NCBI GenBank assembly: GCA_037383845.1
Contig: JARRON010000001.1
Span: 56,146 to 120,145 of the forward strand
DNA: 64,000 nt
Direction: 5' to 3'
From: JARRON01 sp037383845
Lineage (GTDB): Bacteria; Pseudomonadota; Gammaproteobacteria; Steroidobacterales; XN24
Shown: in pieces, positions 26,373 through 35,033 of the stretch
Layout of the letters: each line of letters begins with the position of its first letter
Numbering within the stretch: the stretch's first letter is position 1
The notes under the pieces: model-generated
The model's input: only the letters and a program-made list of their open reading frames with translations
Told to the model about the DNA's origin: nothing
The model's database searches: none
Position numbers and translations under genes: made by a program

Positions 26373-26468
26373 GCCGGGCCAGGACGGCCCGGCATCATAT
26401 CGAACGGCCCCGCGGTGGCGGGACACGCTCAGGAACGGACGGAGGCGGAAGTGGTGGCCAGGGGCAGA
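26373..26468. repeat. Direct repeat copy 2 (96 bp), overlapping the true tRNA-Phe 3' end
   Basis: The second copy, offset by 153 bases from the first, includes the 3' 17 bases of the intact tRNA (26452-26468) and 79 bases downstream of it. Confidence 0.85.
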
Positions 26469-26527
26469 ATCGAACTGCCGACACCGTGATTTTCAGTCAC
26501 GTGCTCTACCAACTGAGCTACCTGGCC
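26452..26527 (-). tRNA. tRNA-Phe (anticodon GAA)
   Basis: On the minus strand a 76-base cloverleaf begins GGCCAGG and ends CCTGGCCACCA, so the acceptor stem pairs and CCA is encoded. The D arm has AGCTCAGTTGGTAGAGC, the anticodon arm has CGTGA-CTGAAAA-TCACG giving anticodon GAA, and the T arm has GTTCGATTC. Confidence 0.96.
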
Positions 26528-26686
26528 CTCGGCAGGCCGCGTATTACACCCGCGGCGCCGGGTAGCGTCAAGCAAGACCCCGACCCTGATCGCCGGAGAC
26601 GTTTTGACCCCCGTCCCGCGCGACGGCTACCCTGATGTCCGGTCCGTACCGGGCCGGCGGTCAGCCGCCGGCCCCGAACTTGCGCC

Positions 26687-27961
26687 ATGAGCACAGCCCC
26701 CCGGTTCGTTTCCCCTCCCGTCCCCGCGGGGGACCTTGCCCTGCGCTACCGACAAGTGCGCGCAGGCACCAGGGACCTGGCTGCGCCCCTGTCCGCGGAA
26801 GACGCCTGTGTGCAGAGCATGCCGGACGCCAGTCCGGCGAAGTGGCACCTCGCCCATACCACCTGGTTCTTCGAGGCGTTCATCCTCGACAAGCACGCGC
26901 GGGGCTACCAGGCCTTCCACCCGGACTTCGCGTTTCTGTTCAACTCCTACTACTTCACCATGGGGCAGATGCACGCCCGACCCCGCAGGGGCCTGCTGAC
27001 CCGCCCGTCCCTGGAGGAAGTGCTCGGCTACCGGGCCCATGTCGATGCCGCCATGGAAGCGCTGATGGCCGATCGCGCCGACGACGACGAGCTGGAGTTC
27101 CTGGTGACCCTTGGGCTGAACCACGAGCAGCAGCACCAGGAACTGCTCCTGACCGACATCAAGCATCTGCTTGCCCAGAACCCGCTGGCGCCGGCTTATG
27201 CCGACATCCCCCCGCCCGTGGTCGTCGACAGCCCGCCTCAGCGCTGGATCGACCGGCCCGGCGGCGTGGCGGAGATCGGTCACGGCGGCGAGGGCTTCGC
27301 CTTCGACAATGAGACGCCGCGTCATCCAGTGATGCTCCGCGAACATCAGCTGGCCTCCCGGCCCGTCACCAACGCAGAGTTCCTGGAATTCATCAACGAC
27401 GGCGGCTACCGCAACAACGCCCTGTGGCTGTCCGACGGCTGGTCCACCGTGGTCACCGGGGGCTGGTCGCGACCCATGTACTGGGACGAGGACCTTGAGC
27501 GGGAATTCACCCTCGGCGGCCTTCGTCCCCTGGACCCCGGCGCGCCGGTAACCCACCTGAGCTATTACGAGGCCGACGCCTTCGCCCGCTGGGCCGGCGC
27601 CCGACTGCCCACCGAAGCGGAGTGGGAAACCGCGGCCCTGGGCGTGCCGACCGAAGGCCGGTTCACGGATGCGGGTTTCCTTCACCCGCAACCTGCCGGG
27701 GGCGCTGACGGGCTCTGCCAGCTCTACGGCGACACCTGGGAGTGGACCGCCAGTCCCTACTCTCCCTACCCCGGCTTCCAGCCCCTGGGCGGATCCCTGG
27801 GCGAGTACAATGGAAAGTTCATGTGCAGCCAGCTCGTCCTTCGGGGAGGCTCATGCGCCACCCCTCCGGGGCACATCCGCCCGACCTACCGTAACTTCTT
27901 CTATCCCCACCAGCGCTGGCAGTTCTCGGGCCTGCGCCTGGCCCGGGACGGCCACCGGTGA
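26687..27961 (+). CDS. egtB: Ergothioneine biosynthesis sulfoxide synthase EgtB
   Basis: The 424-residue protein has an N-terminal DinB-like iron domain with the ligands expected for EgtB: His57 in WHLAHTTWFFE, and His146 and His150 in HEQQHQE. The C-terminal half is a formylglycine-generating-enzyme-like fold (LSYYEADAFARWAGARLPTEAEWE, LRGGSCATPPGHIRPTYRNFF). EgtB joins a thiol donor to hercynine in ergothioneine synthesis, a stable antioxidant. Its stop overlaps the egtD start in GTGA. A selenoneine-type relative (SenA) looks similar, but the direct partner EgtD and no selenium genes favour ergothioneine. Confidence 0.93.
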   Translation: MSTAPRFVSPPVPAGDLALRYRQVRAGTRDLAAPLSAEDACVQSMPDASPAKWHLAHTTWFFEAFILDKHARGYQAFHPDFAFLFNSYYFTMGQMHARPRRGLLTRPSLEEVLGYRAHVDAAMEALMADRADDDELEFLVTLGLNHEQQHQELLLTDIKHLLAQNPLAPAYADIPPPVVVDSPPQRWIDRPGGVAEIGHGGEGFAFDNETPRHPVMLREHQLASRPVTNAEFLEFINDGGYRNNALWLSDGWSTVVTGGWSRPMYWDEDLEREFTLGGLRPLDPGAPVTHLSYYEADAFARWAGARLPTEAEWETAALGVPTEGRFTDAGFLHPQPAGGADGLCQLYGDTWEWTASPYSPYPGFQPLGGSLGEYNGKFMCSQLVLRGGSCATPPGHIRPTYRNFFYPHQRWQFSGLRLARDGHR

Positions 27962-28938
27962 CGACACCGGAATCCGACAACCTGCAGGAACTGTCCGACT
28001 TCGCCCCCGACGACGAGGTGATGCTGGAGGACGTGCTGACCGGCCTGGCCGCGCCCCGCAAGAACATCCCGTCCCTGTACTTCTACGACCAGCGTGGCTC
28101 GGAACTCTTCGACGCCATCACCGAGCTGCCGGAGTACTATCCCACCCGCACTGAAATCGCCATCCTGCAGACCCACGGCGGCGAGATGGCCGCCGCCCTG
28201 GGTGCCGGGGTCCGACTGGTGGAACTGGGATCCGGCTCCGCCGTGAAGACCGAGCTGCTGCTGGAAAAGATGCGGGACCTGGCGGCCTACGTGCCCGTGG
28301 AGATCTCCCGGGAGCACCTCATGGCATCGGCGGCCCGGATCGCCGCGGACTTCCCCGACATCGAGGTGCTGCCTGTCGTGGCGGACTTCACCGAGCCCTT
28401 CGATCTCCCGGAACCGGAGCGGCGATCCGTGGAGAGAAACGTCGCCTTCTTCCCCGGCTCCACCATCGGCAATTTCCCTCACGACCTGGCGGCAGCCCTG
28501 CTTCGGGCCACGGCGACGGAGATGGGCCCCGGCGGCGCGATGCTCATCGGCGTTGACCTGGAGAAGGACGCGGCAATCCTGGAGCCCGCCTACAACGACG
28601 CCCAGGGGGTTACCGCCGAGTTCAACCTGAACCTGCTGGTGCGGCTGAACCGGGAACTGGGGGCAAACTTCGACGTAAGCGCCTTCCGCCACGAGGCGGT
28701 CTGGGACACGGACCACAGCCGCATCGAGATGCGACTTGTCAGCCGGAAGACCCAGGAGGTCAGGATCGCCGGACGGACCTTCCCGTTCTCCGACGGCGAA
28801 GTGCTGGTCACCGAGTACTCCCACAAGTATTCCCCGGAGGCCTTCCGCGCCCTGGCCGGCGCCAACGGGTTTCGCGTTGCCCGGGTCTGGACCGATCCCG
28901 ACCAGCTGTTCTCCGTGCAGCTCCTGGAAGTGGCCTGA
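27958..28938 (+). CDS. egtD: L-histidine N-alpha-methyltransferase EgtD
   Basis: The 326-residue protein starts at GTG 27958, overlapping the egtB stop. It has the EgtD markers YFYDQRGSELFDAITELPEYYPTR-like N-terminus (shown in part), ELGSGSAVKTELLLE as the SAM loop, FFPGSTIGNF, and EMRLVS near the C-terminus. EgtD methylates histidine three times to hercynine, which EgtB then sulfurises. The remaining lyase step (EgtE-type) is not encoded here and may be supplied by another PLP enzyme. The coupled pair forms a two-gene operon. Confidence 0.94.
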   Translation: MTTPESDNLQELSDFAPDDEVMLEDVLTGLAAPRKNIPSLYFYDQRGSELFDAITELPEYYPTRTEIAILQTHGGEMAAALGAGVRLVELGSGSAVKTELLLEKMRDLAAYVPVEISREHLMASAARIAADFPDIEVLPVVADFTEPFDLPEPERRSVERNVAFFPGSTIGNFPHDLAAALLRATATEMGPGGAMLIGVDLEKDAAILEPAYNDAQGVTAEFNLNLLVRLNRELGANFDVSAFRHEAVWDTDHSRIEMRLVSRKTQEVRIAGRTFPFSDGEVLVTEYSHKYSPEAFRALAGANGFRVARVWTDPDQLFSVQLLEVA

Positions 28939-28944
28939 GCCGGC

Positions 28945-29217
28945 CTATGCCGAGGGCGGGACGTAGCCCTCCGGCGTATCGGCGCCGCCCCCGAAGAAGT
29001 ACTGCTCCATCTGTTCCTCGAGGAACTTCCGCGCCTGGGGATCCGCCACGGACAGCCGGTACTCGTTGATGATCATGGTCTGGTGGGCCAGCCACTGCTG
29101 CCACGCGGCCCTGGAGACGTTCTCGAAGATACGCTGGCCCAGCGGCCCCGGATAGGGGGGCCTGTCCAGGCCCTCGGCTTCCTGCCCCAGCAGGACACAT
29201 TGGACGGTCCGGCTCAT
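28945..29217 (-). CDS. yggX: YggX, Fe(II)-trafficking and oxidative-damage protection protein
   Basis: The 90-residue protein begins MSRTVQCVLLGQEAEGLDRPPYPG and contains AAWQQWLAHQTMIINEYRL, FLEEQMEQYFFGGG, all typical of YggX. It protects iron-sulfur proteins from superoxide. Its ATG overlaps the mutY stop (ATGA at 29214-29217); MutY has an iron-sulfur cluster, and mutY-yggX is a well-known gammaproteobacterial pair. It is the last gene of the asmA-SRPBCC-mutY-yggX operon. Confidence 0.94.
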   Translation of the reverse strand: MSRTVQCVLLGQEAEGLDRPPYPGPLGQRIFENVSRAAWQQWLAHQTMIINEYRLSVADPQARKFLEEQMEQYFFGGGADTPEGYVPPSA

Positions 29218-30269
29218 GCTTCCTCCGATTCGATCGAGTGTTCCAGCAGTCGGCTTACCACGGCCGCCAGGCCAAGCCGCGCGGGGGAGCGCGGGTTATA
29301 CCAGACCCAGCGATCCGCCTCCATGAGGCCACCGGCGCCCTCCAGCAGCCGCGCCCGCACCGGCGTGATCTCCAGCTCGAAATGCGTGAAACCGTGGCGC
29401 AGGGGAGCGCCGTCGCCAACGGATTCCACCGCCAGGTCCAGGGTCGCCTGCGCGAACGCCTCCGCCGATTCCGCTCCCAGCTCCGGGGGGCACCACAGCC
29501 CGCCCCAGATGCCCGAGAGAGGCCGCTTCTCCAGCAGCACTGCACCGGCGATGTCTTCCAGCAGCAGCATCCGGGTGCGTTTCAGCGGGCGCTCCCGGCG
29601 GGGCCTGGGTGCGGGAAAGTCCGCGACCCGCCCCAGCTGCCGGGCCCGGCAACCGGCGGACAGCGGGCAGTCATCGCACCGGGGCGTTCCGCGACGACAA
29701 AGGGTTGCCCCCAGGTCCATGACGGCCTGGGTGTACTCCGCGACCCGCTCCAGGGGCGTATGGGACCCGGCCAGCTCCCACAGGCGGCGCTCCACTGCCG
29801 GCCGCCCGGGCCAGCCGGGGACGGCGTGGTAACGGGTCAGCACCCGTTTGACGTTGCCGTCGAGGATGGGATGGCGCTGCCCCAGGGACAGGGCCAGAAT
29901 CGCGCCGGCCGTCGAACGGCCGACTCCCGGCAGAGCCACCACCTGTTCGTACTGCTCGGGAAAACGACCGCCGTACTCGTCCCTCAACACCGCGGCGGCC
30001 CGGTGAAGATTACGTGCCCGGGCGTAGTAGCCGAGACCGGACCAGAGGTGCAGCACCTCGTCCAGGGCCGCGTCCGCCAGTGACACGACGTCAGGAAAGC
30101 GCTCCGTGAAGCGGCGGAAGTAGGGGACGACCGTGGTCACCTGCGTCTGCTGAAGCATGATCTCCGAGACCCATACCCGGTAAGGGGACGGGTCCGCCTG
30201 CCACGGCAGGTCGTGCCGGCCATGGTGGTCGAACCAGGCCAGCAGGGCACCGGAGAAAGCGTCCTTCAC
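29214..30269 (-). CDS. mutY: Adenine DNA glycosylase MutY
   Basis: The 351-residue protein begins at GTG 30269, overlapping the stop of the SRPBCC gene (GTGA). Catalytic residues are present: Glu36 in SEIMLQQTQV and Asp137 in ILDGNVKRVL. The iron-sulfur motif is exact (C-RRGTPR-C-DD-C-PLSAG-C, spacing 6-2-5). The helix-hairpin-helix LPGVGRSTAGAI is near residue 115 and the C-terminal NUDIX-like domain recognises 8-oxoguanine. Length equals the E. coli protein (350). An upstream extension in frame is antisense-like filler and was not used. Confidence 0.96.
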   Translation of the reverse strand: MKDAFSGALLAWFDHHGRHDLPWQADPSPYRVWVSEIMLQQTQVTTVVPYFRRFTERFPDVVSLADAALDEVLHLWSGLGYYARARNLHRAAAVLRDEYGGRFPEQYEQVVALPGVGRSTAGAILALSLGQRHPILDGNVKRVLTRYHAVPGWPGRPAVERRLWELAGSHTPLERVAEYTQAVMDLGATLCRRGTPRCDDCPLSAGCRARQLGRVADFPAPRPRRERPLKRTRMLLLEDIAGAVLLEKRPLSGIWGGLWCPPELGAESAEAFAQATLDLAVESVGDGAPLRHGFTHFELEITPVRARLLEGAGGLMEADRWVWYNPRSPARLGLAAVVSRLLEHSIESEEA

Positions 30270-30847
30270 GGCTCGCCCCTGGCCACGCGCTCGGCAGCCG
30301 CCAGCATCTCCACGGTGGTCTCCCGGGTCATCTCCGCCAGCACGCGCCTGCCGAACAAGGGCGGAAGCAGGAAGTCCGGCTCCAGGACGGCCCGGTAGTA
30401 CAGGCGGGTGCGCTGGTTGCCCTCGGCCCGGAAACGCCACTCCGTCCGGCCTTCGGCGAAGTCACTCCGGCCGGGCACCTCTACGGCTAACAGCCCGGTG
30501 GGCGTCCGCTGCAGTCTCTCCACGCGCCGCACGGTCCGGCAGAACACCGCCAGGCAGCCGCGAAACACCGTGTAGACCTCCGTGACCCCCGGTGCGGGCG
30601 AGCCCAGGTCGCCGCTGTCCCGGAACCGGGGATGGAGCTCGTGGATCCGGTCATAGTCCGTGAGCACGTCGATCACGCGGTCCATCGGCGCATCCAGTAC
30701 GACCTCCAGTTCCACCCTTATGGAGCGGGACTCCGCCGCCGTGTCCACGGCCACCACCTCCAGGGCCGAAGCGGACACCGGCAGGCAGAACAGCAGCGCC
30801 GCGCCCCCGAGGGAAACGAACCCGCACGCAGCGGCTCGCCGCCTCAC
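30266..30847 (-). CDS. Exported SRPBCC/START-like protein
   Basis: The 193-residue protein starts at GTG 30847, overlapping the upstream gene stop, and has a signal peptide (CLPVSASALE). The mature part is an SRPBCC (START/coenzyme Q-binding-like) fold: VELEVVLDAPMDRVIDVLTDYDRIHELHPRF at the N-terminal strand-helix, and a long C-terminal helix VLAEMTRETTVEMLAAAERVA. Such domains bind lipids or quinones. In this periplasmic form, next to an AsmA-family protein, a role in lipid handling is an inference. Confidence 0.75.
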   Translation of the reverse strand: MRRRAAACGFVSLGGAALLFCLPVSASALEVVAVDTAAESRSIRVELEVVLDAPMDRVIDVLTDYDRIHELHPRFRDSGDLGSPAPGVTEVYTVFRGCLAVFCRTVRRVERLQRTPTGLLAVEVPGRSDFAEGRTEWRFRAEGNQRTRLYYRAVLEPDFLLPPLFGRRVLAEMTRETTVEMLAAAERVARGEP

Positions 30848-33069
30848 TCGTCTCCGCCGAGAAACTTGTTCAGGAGATCGCGCGCCTTCTCCTCCGCCTT
30901 TTCCTTGAGGGCCTCTTCCGACGACTGGCCCTCTTTGCTTTCGACGCCGAGTTCCTTGAGCAGCTGTTTCTCGGCTTCACGCCGGACGATCTTCTTCACG
31001 TCCACCGACACCGACGGGCTGCCCAGCGGGCCTGTGATACGGAGCGGCACCCGGGCCCCGGCCAGGTCACCGGCGTCAGTGCTGCCGCCCTGGCCCGCAT
31101 CCGGGCGCACGGCAGCCTCCATCCCGTAGTCCAGGGTGGCGGCCGCCAGATCGACCCGGCCTTCGCCCGTGAGCACGAGGGACTCCAGGCCGGCGGTAAA
31201 GTCGTCGTTCACGAGCACTCCGTCTTCGATGACCGCTGTTCCGGTGACATCCCGGAACAGGGTGTCCGGGGAAGCCTTCTCCGGGGCCTGCCGACCCTTG
31301 ACCAGGGCCCAGGCTCTCTGGATTTCGTACCAGACGTTCACGCCCCGATAGGCGCCGCCGGTGACAGCGAAGGCGATGCCTCCCTGGAGCCCGGAGACCA
31401 GATCGGTGGTAGTCCGGGCGGAGGTGCCGAGGTTGGCTTTCAGGTTGGCCGTGCCTTCGATACGGTCCAGCCCCGCAAGGTCCGACAGGAAAGGCCCGAG
31501 GGACAGCCCGGACAGCACCGGGTCCAGCTGCATCCGGGCCGGGCTGGCGGTGGCGTCCAGCCGGGCCTGGCCCGTCAGCCGCCCCCCGTAGAGCTTCGCC
31601 GTCAGCGGGGACGCCTCCAGCACCTGCTCCGCAGCACGCAGCCGGAGGTTAAGTTCCTCCATGGTCAGCCCGCGGAGAACGACCCGGCCGGCGCCGAGGG
31701 AAAGATCCATGACCAGCCCGTCGAGCCACTCGAAGGAAAGCGGCTGGTCGCCGGCGGCCGCGGGCGCGTCCTGCCCTTCTCCCTGCGCCTGCGGCGGCAG
31801 GTAGCGGTCCAGGTCGATGGCGTCCAGGCCGAGCCTCCCCTCCACGCGGCGGGTATCCCCCAGCCCGACGGCCAGGTTACCGGTCAGGCCCGTGTCATCC
31901 AGCCTGAGGTCTATGGCCGAAAGGGTCACCTCCTCCGGCGTGGCGATGTAGCTGGCGGACGCCGACGCGGCGCCGAGAACGGCCTCGTCGCGGGTGACCG
32001 GCGGCTGCATGCCAAGACGGTCCATGATCTCCCGGGGAGAGAAACCCGCCACGTTGACGGCACCCTGGAACCTCGGCTTCCCGGCCAGGTCCCGCCCGTC
32101 CACGTTGAGCGTCACCTCCACGCCGTCGGCGACCACTGAAAGCTCCGGAACGGACAGCACCCCCGCCCCCATGTCGAGGCTGAACGCCGGCGCATCCGTC
32201 GCCACCGAGTGCTCGACCCCGTCCCCGGCGGACGCCGTGCCCCGGAGCGAAAGCCCCGACAGCTCCAGCGAGGGACCCTCCAGGACGATGCCGGCACGGG
32301 GCGCGTCGAGCTCGCCTTCGAACACCAGCGGACCGTCGCCCAGGGCGCCTTCGACCCGCAGTTCCAGGCCGGCGACGCCGATCCGGGACAGGTCTGCAGC
32401 CGGCTCGATGGTGGCCTGGAACGTGCCGCCGACCTGGCCTTCGCCGCCCCCGAGGGTTGCCCTGGCCTCCCCGTCCACTGAAAACGCCTCGCCCGGGGCA
32501 AGGGCTCCCGTGGACAAGCGGGGGATCTCCACGATCGTTTCCCGGCCCGCGGCCCGGTCCTCGAATCTCAGGCGGGCGTCGACCAGCTCCAGCCCGGCGA
32601 CGCCCGTCAGCTCCAGTCCACCGGTTGACCCCTCCTGTTCGCCCGGCGCCGCGGTCGCCTCCCGATCGCCGCCGATCGCCTCCCAGTTCCCTCGGCCGTC
32701 TGCGTCGCGGACGAGATGGACGTCCACGTCCTCCAGGCGCACGGTGGAGATCTCCAGCCGGCCGCCCAGCAGCGGCAGCAGCCGTGCACCGACGGAGGCC
32801 GAACCCAGGCGGACCATGGGCTGGTCCCCGAATCCGGGCGGGTTGCCGAGCCGGGCGCCGCCGACCTGAACGCCCAGCCAGGGGATGACCGACAGCCGGA
32901 GGTCCCCGTCGATGGCCATGGGCAGCCCGGTGGCTTCCTCGGCCGCCGCCGCGATGTCCTCCCGGTAGTCGTTGGGATCCACCACCATCGGCAGGATCAC
33001 CGCTGCCAGGATCACGACCAGGACGACAAGTCCGAGCAGGGTGGCAACGATCTTGAGGGTCTTGGACAT
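30844..33069 (-). CDS. AsmA-family protein
   Basis: The 741-residue protein has a single N-terminal membrane helix (VATLLGLVVLVVILAAVIL), then the AsmA opening MVVDPNDYREDIAAAAEEATGLPMAIDGDLRL (split here), and repeated long beta-strand blocks, ending in a helical tail (KKIVRREAEKQLLKELG). AsmA-like proteins have been proposed to carry phospholipids between the inner and outer membranes. The leading gene of the four-gene operon, it overlaps the SRPBCC gene by four bases. Confidence 0.85.
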   Translation of the reverse strand: MSKTLKIVATLLGLVVLVVILAAVILPMVVDPNDYREDIAAAAEEATGLPMAIDGDLRLSVIPWLGVQVGGARLGNPPGFGDQPMVRLGSASVGARLLPLLGGRLEISTVRLEDVDVHLVRDADGRGNWEAIGGDREATAAPGEQEGSTGGLELTGVAGLELVDARLRFEDRAAGRETIVEIPRLSTGALAPGEAFSVDGEARATLGGGEGQVGGTFQATIEPAADLSRIGVAGLELRVEGALGDGPLVFEGELDAPRAGIVLEGPSLELSGLSLRGTASAGDGVEHSVATDAPAFSLDMGAGVLSVPELSVVADGVEVTLNVDGRDLAGKPRFQGAVNVAGFSPREIMDRLGMQPPVTRDEAVLGAASASASYIATPEEVTLSAIDLRLDDTGLTGNLAVGLGDTRRVEGRLGLDAIDLDRYLPPQAQGEGQDAPAAAGDQPLSFEWLDGLVMDLSLGAGRVVLRGLTMEELNLRLRAAEQVLEASPLTAKLYGGRLTGQARLDATASPARMQLDPVLSGLSLGPFLSDLAGLDRIEGTANLKANLGTSARTTTDLVSGLQGGIAFAVTGGAYRGVNVWYEIQRAWALVKGRQAPEKASPDTLFRDVTGTAVIEDGVLVNDDFTAGLESLVLTGEGRVDLAAATLDYGMEAAVRPDAGQGGSTDAGDLAGARVPLRITGPLGSPSVSVDVKKIVRREAEKQLLKELGVESKEGQSSEEALKEKAEEKARDLLNKFLGGDE

Positions 33070-33181
33070 GGTTCGGCCTTTGTCTCTGGCGTGGAATCGG
33101 ACCCGGCAGCAGACGCCGGGGCCAGCGCGTGCCGTATAGCTTAGTGGCTGGGCACTGCTGTTTGCAGACCCGGCTGCTGCC

Positions 33182-35011
33182 TCAGTACGGCCGGCCCGCC
33201 GCGGAGAAACCGCAGCGCAGGACCTCGTCCACCAGTCGGCAGTCGTCTGGCATCCCGTACTGCTTCCAGTAGTCGACGAGGCCGGCCTCGCGGGCGAACT
33301 CGGCGAACCCGTTGTGCTGGCGGACGTGGCGGCCCTCGGGCATCCAGACGCTGCTGAAGTCGCCCTGCCCGCTACGGGCCATGGCCATCAGGGCGCCCAA
33401 GGCCCTTTCGGTCTGCCCCAGCAGCAGCCACATGGAAAATGCAGCCTCCTCCGGCAGCCCCGCGTCCCTGAGGGCCTGCTCGAACGCGGGCGCGGCGGCC
33501 GGGTCGTCGAACGCCGCGGCAAGGGCATCCGCCAGCGCATCCGGCAGCCCCTGGGCATGAACGCTTTTTCGCCCCACGGACTCGAAGGTCTCCATGTCGC
33601 CGGCACGCAGCGCGGCGATCAGCGGGATCGAGTCATCGCCCTGGCTGTCGAAGCCCAGCTCCTGGGCGGACCGGTAGTGGCGCCGCGCCTGGTCGTCGTA
33701 GCCCTGGACGAGATAGGCGTTGGCCAGGTTGTAGTTGATCACCGGCGAGGCCGGGTCCAGGTCCAGGGCCGCCTGAGCCTGCTCCATGCATGCTTCCAGC
33801 CGGCCCACCCGGCACAGCAGCAGGGAATACCAGTGCCGCGTCGTGGCGTCGTTGGGATCCAGGGAGGTGGCGAAGAAGAACCCGGCCTCTGCGCCCGTCC
33901 AGTCCCATCGCTCGGACTGCACCTCCGCCAGCACGGCGTGGGCTTCGGCCAGGTTGGGGTCCAGGGCCAGGGCACGGCGCGCGGCCTCGACGGCCTTCTC
34001 GACGATGTCGCCGGCCGGCTCCGCCGGTTCGCCGTCGCTGTAGCCGGGGAGCACGATCCACGCTGCGGCCAGCGCCGCCCACGCCCGGGCGAACTCAGGA
34101 TCCAGCTCGACGGCCTGCTCGAACAGGGCGATGCTGCGGCTGACGGCCTCCTGTCCGCGGCGTTTCCACTGGTGCCTGCCCTGCAGGTAGAGCTGGTAGG
34201 CCTCGACGCTCTCCGTGGGCGGCGCCGTCCGGGCCACCGGCGGCGCCGCGTCCTTCCCCGCACCCAGGGTCCCCTTGAGCGCCCGGACGATTTCGGCGGA
34301 GATCTCGTCCTGAACCGCGAAGATGTCTTCCAGCTGCCGGTCATAGGTGCCCGACCAGAGGTGATAACCGGTCTCGGCGTCCACCAGCTGTGCGGTGATG
34401 CGGACCCGGTCTCCGGCACGGCGCACGCTGCCTTCCAGCACCGCGTCCACGCCCAGTTTGTTGCCCACCTCCCGCACGTCCACGTTCTGGTCCTTGAACG
34501 CGAATGACGACGTCCGCGCGGCCACCTGCAGACCCGGCACCTGGGCCAGCAGGTTCAGCAGTTCCTCCGCCATGCCGTCGCTGAAATAGTCGTTGCCGTC
34601 GTCGTCCGACAGGTTGGCGAAGGGCATCACGGCAATGGAGTCGTACTCGCCCCGCGCCGGGACGTCCATGCGAGACCACAGGAAGTAGCCCAGCGCCGCC
34701 ATGGCCGCCGCCAGCAGCAGGCCGTAGCCGAGCCAGGCGTGGCCGGCCCGGGGGGACCCGGGTTCCTCCAGGGGCTGAGTCTTCTCGATACCCCCGGGCC
34801 CGATGTCATAGGCCCAGGCCAGGATCATGGCCACGGGGAAGCCAAGGATCAGCAGGGCGACAACGAAGGTAACCGTCCACTCCGGCAACAGCAGCACGGG
34901 GAACACCACCGAGGAGACCTCGGCAATGACCCAGGAAACCACACCGTAGAGGCCGGCGACGCGGAACACGCGCCGCCTGCTCAGTTCGGCCAGAAGGCCG
35001 CGCATAGGCAT
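33182..35011 (-). CDS. TolB-like/FlgO-like membrane protein with TPR repeats
   Basis: The 609-residue protein starts MRGLLAELSRRRVFRVAGLYG, an opening shared by proteins that resemble adenylate cyclase regulators, and has membrane segments near 15-70 and at 92-112. A TolB N-terminal-like domain follows (SIAVMPFANLSDDDGNDYFSDGMAEELLNLL; VDAVLEGSVRRAGDRVRITAQLVDAETGYHLWSGTYDR; shown in parts), and then several TPR units (PNLAEAHAVLAEVQSE...). Such proteins are abundant in Alphaproteobacteria and Gammaproteobacteria, often near cyclases or sigma factors. Function is unknown. The ATG at 35005 is an equally possible start. Confidence 0.78.
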   Translation of the reverse strand: MPMRGLLAELSRRRVFRVAGLYGVVSWVIAEVSSVVFPVLLLPEWTVTFVVALLILGFPVAMILAWAYDIGPGGIEKTQPLEEPGSPRAGHAWLGYGLLLAAAMAALGYFLWSRMDVPARGEYDSIAVMPFANLSDDDGNDYFSDGMAEELLNLLAQVPGLQVAARTSSFAFKDQNVDVREVGNKLGVDAVLEGSVRRAGDRVRITAQLVDAETGYHLWSGTYDRQLEDIFAVQDEISAEIVRALKGTLGAGKDAAPPVARTAPPTESVEAYQLYLQGRHQWKRRGQEAVSRSIALFEQAVELDPEFARAWAALAAAWIVLPGYSDGEPAEPAGDIVEKAVEAARRALALDPNLAEAHAVLAEVQSERWDWTGAEAGFFFATSLDPNDATTRHWYSLLLCRVGRLEACMEQAQAALDLDPASPVINYNLANAYLVQGYDDQARRHYRSAQELGFDSQGDDSIPLIAALRAGDMETFESVGRKSVHAQGLPDALADALAAAFDDPAAAPAFEQALRDAGLPEEAAFSMWLLLGQTERALGALMAMARSGQGDFSSVWMPEGRHVRQHNGFAEFAREAGLVDYWKQYGMPDDCRLVDEVLRCGFSAAGRPY

Positions 35012-35033
35012 CGAGCCGCCGTTAGGGGACGTG

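Larger units (their letters stand above)
26113..26686. other. 574-base gap holding tRNA-Phe and a 96-bp tandem duplication
   Basis: No protein gene is supported. The stretch contains two 96-bp direct repeats, a hairpin between them and the minus-strand tRNA-Phe, each listed separately. 26113-26219 shows nothing recognisable, and 26528-26686 is the upstream side of the tRNA and the leader of egtB. Confidence 0.7.
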
